A stretch of 64,000 bases of DNA from Paraburkholderia dilworthii (GTDB lineage Bacteria > Pseudomonadota > Gammaproteobacteria > Burkholderiales > Burkholderiaceae): assembly GCF_000472525.1 (NCBI RefSeq), contig NZ_AWZT01000001.1:369963-433962 (forward strand). Direction: 5' to 3'. The notes beneath the pieces are model-generated. The model searched no databases. It saw only the letters and a program-made list of their open reading frames with translations, and was not told the origin of the DNA. Made by a program: the position numbers and the translations under genes. Below, one piece after another: positions 1 to 8,847 of the stretch (position 1 is its first letter; each line of letters begins with the position of its first letter).

Positions 1-1
1 C

Positions 2-1261
2 AACGCGGCTACCCAGCCGGGTCAGCAGATTCCCGGCGCCGCGCCTGCCGCGCCCGCCGCGCCTTTTCTGGAGCCCGCGCCGGTCGTCGGCAGCTTGCGC
101 TCGACCGCGGTCCTGCTGCTGGCCTACGCGATTCTCATCACCGGCAACGGCCTGCTCGGCACGCTGATCTCGCTGCGCCTCATCCAGCAGCAGGCGCCGT
201 CGATTGTGGTCGGTGTCGTGCAGTCGGCGTATTACATCGGCTTCCTGCTGGGCGCTGTATATGGCGGCGCGCTCATCACACGCGTCGGTCATCACCGCGC
301 GTTCGTCACATTCGCTGCGGCCTCGGCATGCTGCGCTCTCGGCTACGCGGTGTGGGACGCGGCCGCGATGTGGGCCGGTCTGCGGTTTGTCACGGGCTTC
401 TGTCTTGTCGGCATCTTCACGGTCGTCGAAAGCTGGTTGCATCAGGTCGCGAGCAACGCTCAGCGGGGCCGCGTATTCTCGACCTATCTGATCACCAATT
501 ATCTCGGTGTCGGCACCGGGCAGTTCCTCATTGGGCTCGCGGATCCGGGCAGCTTCGAGCTCTTCAGCGCTGTCGCCGCCTTGTTCACAGCGTCTTTGAT
601 CCCGGTCGCCCTGGCAGGCACTGCGCCTGCAATCGCCGGCACGCCCGACGCTTCCTCTGCGGCATACGGCTCGCGTCTCGCGCGCGGCGTCTCCGGCCTA
701 CAGACCATTTATCGGTGGGCGCCGCTCGGCGTGGTCGCGTGCCTCTCGGCTGGCGCGCTCAATAGCGCGTTTTATACGATGCAGCCGGTGTTCATGCGGC
801 GCGTCGGCTATGCGGTGCCGGACGTGTCGCACTTCATGGGCTTCGCGCTGCTCGCCGCGCTCGTGCCGCAATGGCCTGTCGCGCGGTTCGCCGACCGGTT
901 CGACCGGCGCAAGGTGCTGCTGTGTCTCGCTGTCGCCGCGGGATCGCTGAGCGTGCTGCTGTTCCTTCTACGCGATGACGGCTTGATCCGGGGCTTCGGC
1001 TATCTGTACGTGGCGGTGGCCTTCTCGATGTACGGCGTCGTCACATCGTACGTAAACGACTGCATCCCCGCCAATCAACGCATCGCAGTTAGCGCCGGTC
1101 TGCTGCTGATCTTCTCGGTGGGCGCGAGTGCCGGGCCCACACTCGCCTCCGCGACGATGGCCGCAGCGGGTCCGGCTGGCCTCTATCTGTTCACGGCGCT
1201 CGTCACAGGGGCGCTCGCCACGCTGACGATACGCAGCGTTTGGCGTCGGCAAGCGCGATAA
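2..1261 (+). CDS. MFS transporter, 5'-partial at window edge
   Basis: Membrane carrier of the major facilitator superfamily; substrate unknown. About twelve hydrophobic segments are visible, with the inter-helix motif 2-3 region GALITRVGHHRAF and the matching second-half motif ARFADRFDRRK typical of the YcaD/drug-type MFS group. The reading frame is open to the left edge; the residues before the first helix are Ala/Pro-rich (APAAPAAPFLEPAP), so the true start probably lies outside the window. The first internal alternative is a TTG at 95, giving 388 residues. About 350 bases separate its stop from the betaine-type ABC operon, so it is probably a separate unit. Confidence 0.75.
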   Translation, partial: NAATQPGQQIPGAAPAAPAAPFLEPAPVVGSLRSTAVLLLAYAILITGNGLLGTLISLRLIQQQAPSIVVGVVQSAYYIGFLLGAVYGGALITRVGHHRAFVTFAAASACCALGYAVWDAAAMWAGLRFVTGFCLVGIFTVVESWLHQVASNAQRGRVFSTYLITNYLGVGTGQFLIGLADPGSFELFSAVAALFTASLIPVALAGTAPAIAGTPDASSAAYGSRLARGVSGLQTIYRWAPLGVVACLSAGALNSAFYTMQPVFMRRVGYAVPDVSHFMGFALLAALVPQWPVARFADRFDRRKVLLCLAVAAGSLSVLLFLLRDDGLIRGFGYLYVAVAFSMYGVVTSYVNDCIPANQRIAVSAGLLLIFSVGASAGPTLASATMAAAGPAGLYLFTALVTGALATLTIRSVWRRQAR

Positions 1262-1609
1262 CGCAAGCTCTGTGTGCTGACAGGCGACGCGTGTGAAGCG
1301 TCGCACAGTGAAGCGTCGCGCGGCGTGCCTTCGCCGGGTACACCCTCGTCGCGCACCTTCCCCAGTTCCAGGATTCTGTCACGGCGGCGACCTGTCGCTT
1401 CGAGGATCAGGATTAACCCTATCGGCGCGCCGCTGGACGCAAGCCCCGCAAGGAAAATGCCCCGCAGCAAAATTGCGATGTCGCATTCGTGACAAACGAC
1501 GTCGAATGCAGATGAAGGGTTCCGAGTTTTGTCCGGATATCTTTGCCGCATAGCGAAGCACACCGACACACGCCTGCAACAGGCCGTCAACGCCGGAACG
1601 GGAGACAAC
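1262..1609. other. Intergenic region upstream of betaine-type ABC operon
   Basis: No convincing gene. It holds a short near-direct repeat (GTGAAGCGTCGC, twice, around 1290-1320) and an inverted repeat GCATTCG/CGAATGC (1483-1509). The regulatory signals for the downstream operon should lie here, but no clear -35/-10 pair stands out. Confidence 0.5.
1483..1509. promoter_or_regulatory. Possible operator, 7-bp inverted repeat
   Basis: GCATTCG and its exact reverse complement CGAATGC are separated by 13 bases, about 100 bases upstream of the chosen GTG start of the first ABC permease. Half-site centres are close to two helical turns apart, compatible with a dimeric regulator. The GlxA-type AraC protein at the end of the cluster is a candidate ligand, but this is inference only. 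Confidence 0.25.
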
Positions 1610-2335
1610 GTGGAAACCCTTGCTTTCATGCTCGATAACCTTGCATCGATCATCAGGCTCACCGTCGAGCACATAGAGATCGTCGGCGTCGGTGTCGGCC
1701 TCGCCATTGTCACGGGCGTGCCGCTCGGCATCGTGATTACGGCCAATGCACGCGCCGCGAAGATCGTGTTGTACCTCGCGGCGATCCTGATGACCATTCC
1801 GTCCGTCGCGCTGTTCGGTTTGATGATCCCGGTCCTGTCGGTGATCGGCCAGGGCATCGGCTTTCTGCCGACGGTCATCGCGCTCTTTCTCTATTCGCAA
1901 CTGCCGATTGTGCGCAACACGTACACGGCGATCACCAACATCGACCCTGCGCTGCGCGAAGCGGCGCGCGGCATCGGCATGACTACGCGCCAGCGTCTGT
2001 GGAAAGTCGAGATTCCCATTGCGCTGCCCATCATCATGGCGGGCGTGCGCATGGCCGTGGTGATCAATGTCGGCATTGCCGCCGTCGCCGCTTATATCGG
2101 CGCGGGCGGGCTCGGCAAGCTGATCAGCCGCGGCATTTCCCAATCGGACCCGCGTCAGCTGATTGCCGGCGCGATTCTCGTGAGCGTTCTTGCCATCGCC
2201 GCCGACTACGGCCTCGGCTGGGTGCAACGTCTGCTGACGCCGAAGGGCCTTCGCAGTCCGTCGCGGACCGGCAGACTCGCATTGCGTCTCGGCGCGTGGG
2301 CGTCGTTCCGTAAATCTCCTCATCACGCGCAATAA
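1610..2335 (+). CDS. Glycine betaine/choline-type ABC transporter permease
   Basis: Inner-membrane permease of the OpuC/OsmU (ProW-like) family for quaternary ammonium compounds; 241 residues, normal for OpuCB/OpuCD. Family signatures include PLGIVITANARAAK, IPSVALFGLMIPVL and the EAA-type loop DPALREAARGIGMTTRQRLWKVEIP that contacts the ATPase. I chose the GTG at 1610 because GGGAG sits at the right distance before it and the protein then begins just ahead of the first helix; an upstream in-frame ATG at 1529 adds residues with no family character. First gene of a tightly packed four-gene importer; its stop is two bases before the ATPase start. Confidence 0.88.
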   Translation: METLAFMLDNLASIIRLTVEHIEIVGVGVGLAIVTGVPLGIVITANARAAKIVLYLAAILMTIPSVALFGLMIPVLSVIGQGIGFLPTVIALFLYSQLPIVRNTYTAITNIDPALREAARGIGMTTRQRLWKVEIPIALPIIMAGVRMAVVINVGIAAVAAYIGAGGLGKLISRGISQSDPRQLIAGAILVSVLAIAADYGLGWVQRLLTPKGLRSPSRTGRLALRLGAWASFRKSPHHAQ

Positions 2336-2337
2336 CC

Positions 2338-3456
2338 ATGATCAAGCTCTCCAGCATCTCGAAGCGCTATGAAGGCGCGAGCGCCCCGGTGGTCGACGGC
2401 ATCGACATGGAAGTCGGCGCGGGCGAAATCTGCGTATTGCTCGGCCCGTCAGGCTGCGGCAAGACGACCACGTTGAAGATGATCAACCGTCTGATCCAGC
2501 CGAGTTCGGGCAAGATTTTTATCGACGGCCGCGATACCGACGAGTTCGAAGTGGTCGAATTGCGCCGCCAGATCGGCTACGTGATCCAGCAGATCGGGTT
2601 GTTCCCCAACATGACGGTCGAGGAGAACATCAGCGTGGTGCCGCGTCTGCTCGGCTGGGACAAAGCGAAGGCAAAGCGCCGCGCGGCCGAGTTGCTGGAG
2701 ATCGTGGCGCTCGATCCGTCGATCTATCTGTCGCGCTATCCGAAAGACCTTTCGGGCGGCCAGCAACAGCGCGTCGGCGTAGCGCGCGCGCTCGCCACCG
2801 ATCCGCCCGTCATGCTGATGGACGAACCGTTTGGCGCAATCGACCCGATCAATCGCGAGTTGATCCAGGACGAGTTCCTGCGCATCCAGCAGCAGGTGAA
2901 GAAGACGATCATGTTCGTCAGCCACGACATTGACGAAGCGGTGAAGATGGCCGACCGCATCGCCATCTTTCGTGGAGGCAGGCTGGAACAGTTCGACACG
3001 CCCGACACGATTCTCGCAAGGCCCGCGAGCCCGTTCATCGCCGGCTTTGTCGGCGCGGACCGCGCATTGAAGCGGCTGCGCCTCGTGCGTGCCAAAGACG
3101 CTTTGTCGGCCTGCGACTGCGCCGCCCGCGTGGGCGACAGCAGCGACCGCGCGCGGGCGTTGCTCGAACTGCACGGCGTCGAGCAGATCGTGTTGCTCGA
3201 TGCCGCGGGCAAACCGCAAGGCTATCTCAGCGCTGCGGAACTCCGTGCGATCGACGGCACGCTCACGGCGGCGCACGCGAGACCGGTGCAAGGCGTTGCG
3301 CGTCATAGCGACGACTTGCGCAGCGTGATTTCGTCGATGTTCGCACTGGGGCAATCCTGGCTGGCTACTGTCGACGACGAGGGCCGCTTCGTCGGTTACG
3401 TGAATCAGGCGCACATCGTCGACATGTTGCGTCTGCCTGCGGAGACCCGCGCATGA
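2338..3456 (+). CDS. Glycine betaine/choline-type ABC transporter ATP-binding protein
   Basis: ATPase that energises the importer, 372 residues. Walker A is GPSGCGKTT (about residues 38-46), the Q-loop is VIQQIGLFPNMTV, the signature is LSGGQQQRVGVARAL, Walker B is VMLMDEPFGAIDP and the H-loop is FVSHDIDEA. The C-terminal 110 residues form a CBS-like tandem domain, as in OpuCA, which in that family senses ionic strength or nucleotides. Placed between the two permease genes and translationally coupled to the second (ATGA overlap at 3453-3456). This places the system in the OpuC/OsmU class rather than the periplasmic ProVWX class. Confidence 0.9.
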   Translation: MIKLSSISKRYEGASAPVVDGIDMEVGAGEICVLLGPSGCGKTTTLKMINRLIQPSSGKIFIDGRDTDEFEVVELRRQIGYVIQQIGLFPNMTVEENISVVPRLLGWDKAKAKRRAAELLEIVALDPSIYLSRYPKDLSGGQQQRVGVARALATDPPVMLMDEPFGAIDPINRELIQDEFLRIQQQVKKTIMFVSHDIDEAVKMADRIAIFRGGRLEQFDTPDTILARPASPFIAGFVGADRALKRLRLVRAKDALSACDCAARVGDSSDRARALLELHGVEQIVLLDAAGKPQGYLSAAELRAIDGTLTAAHARPVQGVARHSDDLRSVISSMFALGQSWLATVDDEGRFVGYVNQAHIVDMLRLPAETRA

Positions 3457-4172
3457 AGACGCTGCTTTCACGCTGCGCTGTCCTGTTCGCTTGCGCTGCG
3501 CCGCTGCAGGCGCGCGCGGACAACTGGCTTCTATCCATTGCGCAATATCGCAGCGATATCGTCTACCAGTCCATCACGCAGATGACGATGGTCGCCATCG
3601 CAGGCGGGCTCGCAATCGTCGTTGCGGTGCCGCTCGGCATCTATCTGAGCCGCGAGTCGGGCAAACACGCGCGTGTCGGTCAGGCGCTGCTGCAGACGCT
3701 TAACATGGGGCAGGCCGTGCCGAAACTCGCGCTGCTCGCGCTCGCCATGAGCGTGCTGGGCATCGGGCGCTGGCCGTCGATCTTCGCGTTGTGGGTGGCC
3801 ACCTTGCTGCCGATCGTGCTGAACACGCTCGAAGGCTTGCGCGCCGTGCCGCGCTCGCTGATCGAAGCGGCCACCGGCATGGGTATGACACCGAGACAGG
3901 TTCTGTTGCGCGTCGAATTGCCCAACGCGCTTTATGTGATCTTCGCGGGTATTCGCACCGCGCTCGCTATCACCGTCGGCACGGCGCCGCTTGCATTCCT
4001 GGTGGGCGGTGGCGGGCTCGGTGAACTGATCTTTACCGGCATCGACATGAACGATTTTTCGATGCTGCTGGCGGGCGCCATTCCTACCGCGGCGCTCGCG
4101 GTTCTCACCGACGTGCTCATCGGCCAGATGCAGGTACATCTCGTGTCGCGCGGCGTCACTCCCCAACGCTAG
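3453..4172 (+). CDS. Glycine betaine/choline-type ABC transporter permease (second)
   Basis: Second membrane subunit of the importer, 239 residues. It carries the same family pattern as the first permease: PLGIYLSRESGKHARVG, a coupling helix region SLIEAATGMGMTPRQVLLRVELP, and the glycine-rich FLVGGGGLGELIFTGI segment. The N-terminus (MKTLLSRCAVLFACAAPLQARA) looks like a signal/anchor sequence, as in permeases of this class with an N-out extension. Starts by a 4-base overlap with the ATPase gene. Confidence 0.88.
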   Translation: MKTLLSRCAVLFACAAPLQARADNWLLSIAQYRSDIVYQSITQMTMVAIAGGLAIVVAVPLGIYLSRESGKHARVGQALLQTLNMGQAVPKLALLALAMSVLGIGRWPSIFALWVATLLPIVLNTLEGLRAVPRSLIEAATGMGMTPRQVLLRVELPNALYVIFAGIRTALAITVGTAPLAFLVGGGGLGELIFTGIDMNDFSMLLAGAIPTAALAVLTDVLIGQMQVHLVSRGVTPQR

Positions 4173-4209
4173 TTCAATCACACGCATACGCGTTTTCTTC
4201 GAGGACATC

Positions 4210-5106
4210 ATGAAGACTACTTTTTTCAAGCGGGCGTGCGCGCTCGTCGCTCTCTCTTTTGCATCCTCCTGGGCCGTCAGCTGTGCGGCGGCCAGTATCG
4301 TGGTCGGCGGCAAGAACTTTACCGAACAGCAACTGCTCGCCGAAATGACCACCGAGCTATTGCAGGCGAAGGGCTTCACCGTCACGAAGAAGGACGGCCT
4401 GGGCAGCGCGGTGCTGCGCGCGGCGCAGGAGAATGGACAGGTCGACGTGTATTGGGAATACACGGGCACGTCGCTGATCACGTACAACAAGATCAATGAC
4501 CGCCTTTCGCCCGAAGACACATACAAGAAGGTAAAGGAACTGGATGCGGGGAAGGGCCTGGTGTGGCTCGACCCTTCTCGCGCTAACAATACCTATTCGT
4601 TCGCGATGAATCAGGACGAAGCGAAGAAGCTCGGCATCGTGACGCTTAGCGATCTCGCGAAGGCCATCAAGTCTGGCAAGACGCTGAGCTTCGCGTCGAA
4701 CTCGGAGTTCTATGCGCGCCCGGACGGGCTGCGTCCGCTGCAAAAGCTCTACGGCTTCGAATTTTCGCAGGACGAAGTGAAGCGGATGGACTCGGGTCTC
4801 ACGTATCAGGCGCTGAAGGACCGTCAGGTGGACATTGCGCTCGTTTTCGCGACCGACGGCCGCGTGCCCGCATTTAACTTCATCATTCTCAAGGACGACA
4901 AGGGCTTCTTTCCTTCCTATGCGCTGACGCCCGTGATTCGCAAGGCGACGCTCGACGCGAACCCGAAGCTCGGCCCGATCCTCAACTCGCTTTCGGCAAA
5001 GCTCGACGCGCCGACGATGGCTCGTTTGAATGCATCCGTCGACGTGCAAAAGAAATCGTTCAGCGAAGTCTCGCATGATTTTCTGAAGCAAGCGGGTCTG
5101 CTGTAA
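4210..5106 (+). CDS. Glycine betaine/choline-type ABC substrate-binding protein
   Basis: Periplasmic binding protein of the OpuAC/OsmF family, 298 residues. A cleavable signal peptide (residues 1 to about 27, ending SCAAA) precedes the diagnostic IVVGGKNFTEQQLLAEMTTELL block. Aromatic residues available for a cation-pi box include WEYTGTS, VWLDPSRANNTY and YALTPVI. Preceded by GAGGACATC at 4200. It closes the importer and lies 35 bases before the hydrolase gene, so importer and enzymes are probably co-transcribed. Transport of a quaternary amine is inferred from the family; the exact ligand is unknown. Confidence 0.88.
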   Translation: MKTTFFKRACALVALSFASSWAVSCAAASIVVGGKNFTEQQLLAEMTTELLQAKGFTVTKKDGLGSAVLRAAQENGQVDVYWEYTGTSLITYNKINDRLSPEDTYKKVKELDAGKGLVWLDPSRANNTYSFAMNQDEAKKLGIVTLSDLAKAIKSGKTLSFASNSEFYARPDGLRPLQKLYGFEFSQDEVKRMDSGLTYQALKDRQVDIALVFATDGRVPAFNFIILKDDKGFFPSYALTPVIRKATLDANPKLGPILNSLSAKLDAPTMARLNASVDVQKKSFSEVSHDFLKQAGLL

Positions 5107-5141
5107 CGCTCGCGCCCCGACCCAACCTGAGAGACAAGAAC

Positions 5142-6020
5142 ATGCCTTCGTCTTCCCTCGACGCGCCGCGGGACAGCGCGCTGAAAGTCGCCGCCGCGCA
5201 GATCGACAGTTCATACGGCGATCTCGACGCCAACCTCGGCAAGCATCTCAGCATGATCGCAGAAGCGCGCCAGCGTGGCGTCACGATGCTGCTGTTCCCC
5301 GAATTGTCGCTGTGCGGACATAGCGCGGGCAAAGACGCGCTGCAGCTTGCACTGCGCGTCGATCATCCGGCCATTACGGCGCTTGCGCAAGCGAGCGTCG
5401 GTCTCCATACGTCATTTGGTTTCATCGAAGAAGCGCCTGGCGGCCAGTTCTACAACAGCCAGGCGACTGTGACGCAGGGCAGGATCGTGCACGTGCATCG
5501 CAAGATTCAACTGGCGACCTACGGCAAGCTGCGCGATGGGCTGTATTACGCACCGGGAGCGGAACTCGGCGCATTCGGCATCGACCGCGACTGGCGCGTC
5601 GCCACGCCCATCTGCAACGACCTGTGGAACCCCGCGCTCGTGCACGACCTGATGTGCGACGGCGTGACGCTGCTCGCCGCGCCGATCAGTTCAGCGCGCG
5701 AGGCGGTGGGCGGCGGCTTCGACAATCCGTCCGCATGGGAACTGAACCTGCGCTTCTATGCAGTGAGCTACGGGGTCGCCGTGGTGATGGCGAACCGGAT
5801 CGGCACCGAAGGCATGCTGCGTTTCTGGGGCGGGTCGCGCATTCTCGATCCGTTCGGCAACACGGTCGCAACGGGTTCGACGACCGACGAAGAACTGGTG
5901 GTCGGCGAACTCGACTATGCAGCGCTGCGCGAAGCGCGCTTCCTGCTGCCGACCGTGCGCGATTCGCGCGTCTACGCGGGCCGCGGCATCCGTGCGGCTC
6001 ATTCACCCGTCAACACCTGA
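5142..6020 (+). CDS. Carbon-nitrogen hydrolase (nitrilase superfamily)
   Basis: Cytoplasmic hydrolase of the nitrilase/amidase fold, 292 residues. The catalytic triad is visible: Glu54 in LLFPELSLCG, Lys121 in HVHRKIQLATYG, and Cys158 in ATPICNDLWNP. The substrate class is uncertain: branches of this family include aliphatic amidases, N-carbamoyl hydrolases and omega-amidases. The sequence between the Lys and Cys motifs does not match the plant or aromatic nitrilases I know. Wedged between the betaine-type binding protein and the acyl-CoA dehydrogenase, it may release a carboxylate from an amide before CoA activation, but that is inference. Confidence 0.85.
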   Translation: MPSSSLDAPRDSALKVAAAQIDSSYGDLDANLGKHLSMIAEARQRGVTMLLFPELSLCGHSAGKDALQLALRVDHPAITALAQASVGLHTSFGFIEEAPGGQFYNSQATVTQGRIVHVHRKIQLATYGKLRDGLYYAPGAELGAFGIDRDWRVATPICNDLWNPALVHDLMCDGVTLLAAPISSAREAVGGGFDNPSAWELNLRFYAVSYGVAVVMANRIGTEGMLRFWGGSRILDPFGNTVATGSTTDEELVVGELDYAALREARFLLPTVRDSRVYAGRGIRAAHSPVNT

Positions 6021-6033
6021 AGCGTCGTCTGCC

Positions 6034-7224
6034 ATGCAAGATTTTCTCCTTACCGACGAAGACCGCGCGTTTCGCACTGAAGTACGCGCCTTTTTGCAAC
6101 GCGAACTCGCGCCGCGCGCCGCCGATATAGAAGAGCGCCGCGACTGGGACGCCGTCAAGCACGTGGTGCGCGCATTGGCTCAAGCCGGCTATCTGCGGCT
6201 CATGTTTGCGGACCTGTATCGCGGCTCGCTGAAAAAGCCCGGACTCACGCACGCGACGATATTGTCCGAGGAAGCGTCCGCGATCAACTATGCATTTGAA
6301 ACCACCATCGCTACGGCGCTGAGTTGCGCGTACCCGTTGCATCGTCACGCGAGCGAGGCACTGCGAGAAGCGTATCTCGAACCGATTCTGGATGGCCGCG
6401 CGGTCGGCGCGATCTGCGTGACCGAGCCCGGCACAGGCAGCGATTCCGCGGACATGCAAACGCGCGTCGAATACGACGCACGTACCGACGAATGGGTGGT
6501 CAACGGCTTCAAGCGCTATATCTCGAACGCTTCGGTAGCGGACGTCTATATCGCCTACGGCATCACGCCGCGCGATGGCACGTCGAAGCCGGGCATCACC
6601 GCGGTGGCCGTGCCGAAGGACGCCGGCGGTATCAGCTTTCCGCGCAACTACACGTTCATGGGCCGGCACGGCTGCATTGTCGGCGAGGTCAAATTCGACA
6701 ATTGCCGCGTGCCTGTCGACCATGTGTTGGGCGGCGCGGGCGAGGGCTCCGCGATCATGCGCGGCATGTTCAACTTCGAGCGCGCGATTCTGGGCGGCTC
6801 GGGCCTCGGCGTCGCGCGTAGTGCGTTCGAAATCGCGCGTGCGCATGCGCAAAGCCGCAAGACATTCGGCCAATTCCTCGGCTGCAAGCAACTGATCTGG
6901 GACAAGATCGCTCAGATGAGCTGGCGCATCGACGCCGCCGAACTCATCACCTACCGCGCCACCAAGATGTACGACGCCGGCGTCGACGGCCGGGCACTGA
7001 TGAAGGAAGCGGCAATGGCCAAGCTCGTCGCAACGGAGACAGCGAATTTCTGTGTCAACGAGACGGTACAGATATTGGGTGGCGATGGCCTCACCAAGGA
7101 ATACGGCCGGGCCGAACAGCTGTATCGCGACGCGCGCGCGCTGACGATCGTCGGCGGCACCTCGGAAATGGCGAAATACCTGATCGCCTCGCGCGATCTC
7201 CCCGATCTGAAGATCAACCTCTGA
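6034..7224 (+). CDS. Acyl-CoA dehydrogenase (CaiA-like position in operon)
   Basis: FAD-dependent flavoenzyme that oxidises (or in CaiA-type members reduces) an acyl-CoA; 396 residues. Landmarks: ICVTEPGTGSDSADM (flavin/substrate loop, about 127-141), the ERAILGGSGLGVARSAFE helix, RKTFGQFL, and QILGGDGLTKEYGRAEQLYRDAR. The usual base Glu of the YEGTSEI motif is replaced here (TIVGGTSEM, residues 371-379). Glu249 in MFNFERAIL lies where isovaleryl-CoA-type enzymes carry their base. The start at 6034 gives a normal family N-terminus (MQDFLLTDEDRAFR); a longer in-frame ORF from 5917 overlaps the hydrolase gene. Confidence 0.85.
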   Translation: MQDFLLTDEDRAFRTEVRAFLQRELAPRAADIEERRDWDAVKHVVRALAQAGYLRLMFADLYRGSLKKPGLTHATILSEEASAINYAFETTIATALSCAYPLHRHASEALREAYLEPILDGRAVGAICVTEPGTGSDSADMQTRVEYDARTDEWVVNGFKRYISNASVADVYIAYGITPRDGTSKPGITAVAVPKDAGGISFPRNYTFMGRHGCIVGEVKFDNCRVPVDHVLGGAGEGSAIMRGMFNFERAILGGSGLGVARSAFEIARAHAQSRKTFGQFLGCKQLIWDKIAQMSWRIDAAELITYRATKMYDAGVDGRALMKEAAMAKLVATETANFCVNETVQILGGDGLTKEYGRAEQLYRDARALTIVGGTSEMAKYLIASRDLPDLKINL

Positions 7225-7242
7225 GCGCATTCCATTTCCATC

Positions 7243-8847
7243 ATGCTGACCATTACCTCGCTGTTCGAAAACACGGTCGCGAAGTACCCGGACCGTCTCG
7301 CGCTGGTCTGCGGCGACGCGCGCTTTACCTACGCGCAGTGGGACGCGCGCGTACGCGGACTCGCGCAGGCGCTGTTCGACCTGGGCGTGCGGCAAACGGA
7401 CCGCGTTGCCATTTTCCAGAAGACGTCCGACGCAACGGCCACCGCTTATCTTGCCTGCCAGTTGCTGGGCGCAATTGCCGTGCCGATGAACTACCGGCTG
7501 TCCGCGAACGAAGCGGTATTCATCATCCGCGATGCCGGTGCACGCGTGCTGATTTACGACGATTCGATGCAGCCCGTTGTTGCAAAGATCGAACAGGGTC
7601 TGCCCGATCTGCGCATTTATGTGCGTGTAACAGGGCATGGCAACCACAGCGATGAACCCGATCGCCACGATGCGCCTTCGTATCATCACGACTTCGATGC
7701 GCTGATAGACAGCACGCGCCATCGCGATGCGCCGCTACCCACGCTCATGCCCGACGATATCTCCGCGCTCGTCTACACGTCGGGCACGACCGGGCGCCCG
7801 AAAGGCGCGATACACACGCATGGCAACGACGTCGCGATCGCCACGAACTGCGTGATGGAGTACAGCCTGACGAGCACCGATTCCGCGCTCCATATCGCGC
7901 CGCTTTACCACGTCGGCGGCATGCAGGCGTATTTCCTGCCGCACCTGATGGTCGGCGCGGCCAACATCGTGCTGCCGCGCTACGATCCGCAGCGCACGCT
8001 CGCCGCGATCGCGCAACATCGCATCACGACGCTCTTCGCCGTGCCGACGCAGATTCAGGACATGCTGTTCCATCCGTCATTCACGCAGACCGATCACAGC
8101 AGCCTGCGGATGATCACCACAGGCGGCGCGGCCATTCCCGCCGCAGCGATGCAACGGGTGATCGATGAGTTCTGTCCGAACGTGTACAACGGCTACGGCA
8201 TGACGGAAGCGAGCCTCACGCTGCTTCTGCATCCACGCGATGCACTCTCGCGCCTCGGCTCCTGCGGCAAGCCGACGCTGATCAGCACCTGCCGCGTCGT
8301 GACGAACGACCCCGCGCGCGCCGTGCCGTCGACGGAAGCCGTCGTGTCCGGCGAAGTAGGCCAGCTGATCGTGCGCGGCCCGCAACTGGCGCGCGCCTAC
8401 TGGAACAATCCAGTCGAAACGGCCAGGAAGTTCCGCGACGGCTGGCTCTATACCGGCGATCTGTTCAGCGTCGACGAAGGCGGCTATTTCCACTTCCGCG
8501 GTCGTGCCGACGACATGATCGTCTCGGGTGGCGAGAACATCTATCCGCGAGAAGTCGAAGAGGTGTTGTATCACTGCCCTGGCGTGCAGGAGGCCGCGGT
8601 GATCGGCGTGCCGGACGCGAAGTGGGGCCAGGCGGTGACGGCGTTCGTCGTGCGCAGCGACGCGCAGTTGACGGAAGACGCGATCATCGCGTTCTGCAAG
8701 GCTAGTGACGACCTCGCGCCGTACAAGCGGCCGAAGAAAGTGCTGTTTGTGGAGCGCTTGCCGCTGAATCCGAGCGGCAAGGTGCTGCGGCGCGAACTGG
8801 CCGCTTCGGTGGACCAGAATCTTTTGCGAACGGGAACGCGATCATGA
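7243..8847 (+). CDS. AMP-forming acyl-CoA ligase (CaiC/fatty-acid-CoA ligase family)
   Basis: Activates a carboxylate to its CoA thioester through an acyl-adenylate; 534 residues. The P-loop-like A3 motif is YTSGTTGRPKGAIHTHG (about 177-193), A5 is YNGYGMTEASLT, A7 is GWLYTGDLFSVDEGGYFHFRGRADDMI, and A10 is PLNPSGKVLRREL with the catalytic lysine. Eighteen bases after the dehydrogenase stop and overlapping the hydratase start (8844-8847). Its position in a ligase-dehydrogenase-hydratase trio next to a betaine importer recalls CaiC and gamma-butyrobetainyl-CoA synthetases, but generic AMP ligases cannot be assigned by motif alone. Confidence 0.87.
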   Translation: MLTITSLFENTVAKYPDRLALVCGDARFTYAQWDARVRGLAQALFDLGVRQTDRVAIFQKTSDATATAYLACQLLGAIAVPMNYRLSANEAVFIIRDAGARVLIYDDSMQPVVAKIEQGLPDLRIYVRVTGHGNHSDEPDRHDAPSYHHDFDALIDSTRHRDAPLPTLMPDDISALVYTSGTTGRPKGAIHTHGNDVAIATNCVMEYSLTSTDSALHIAPLYHVGGMQAYFLPHLMVGAANIVLPRYDPQRTLAAIAQHRITTLFAVPTQIQDMLFHPSFTQTDHSSLRMITTGGAAIPAAAMQRVIDEFCPNVYNGYGMTEASLTLLLHPRDALSRLGSCGKPTLISTCRVVTNDPARAVPSTEAVVSGEVGQLIVRGPQLARAYWNNPVETARKFRDGWLYTGDLFSVDEGGYFHFRGRADDMIVSGGENIYPREVEEVLYHCPGVQEAAVIGVPDAKWGQAVTAFVVRSDAQLTEDAIIAFCKASDDLAPYKRPKKVLFVERLPLNPSGKVLRRELAASVDQNLLRTGTRS

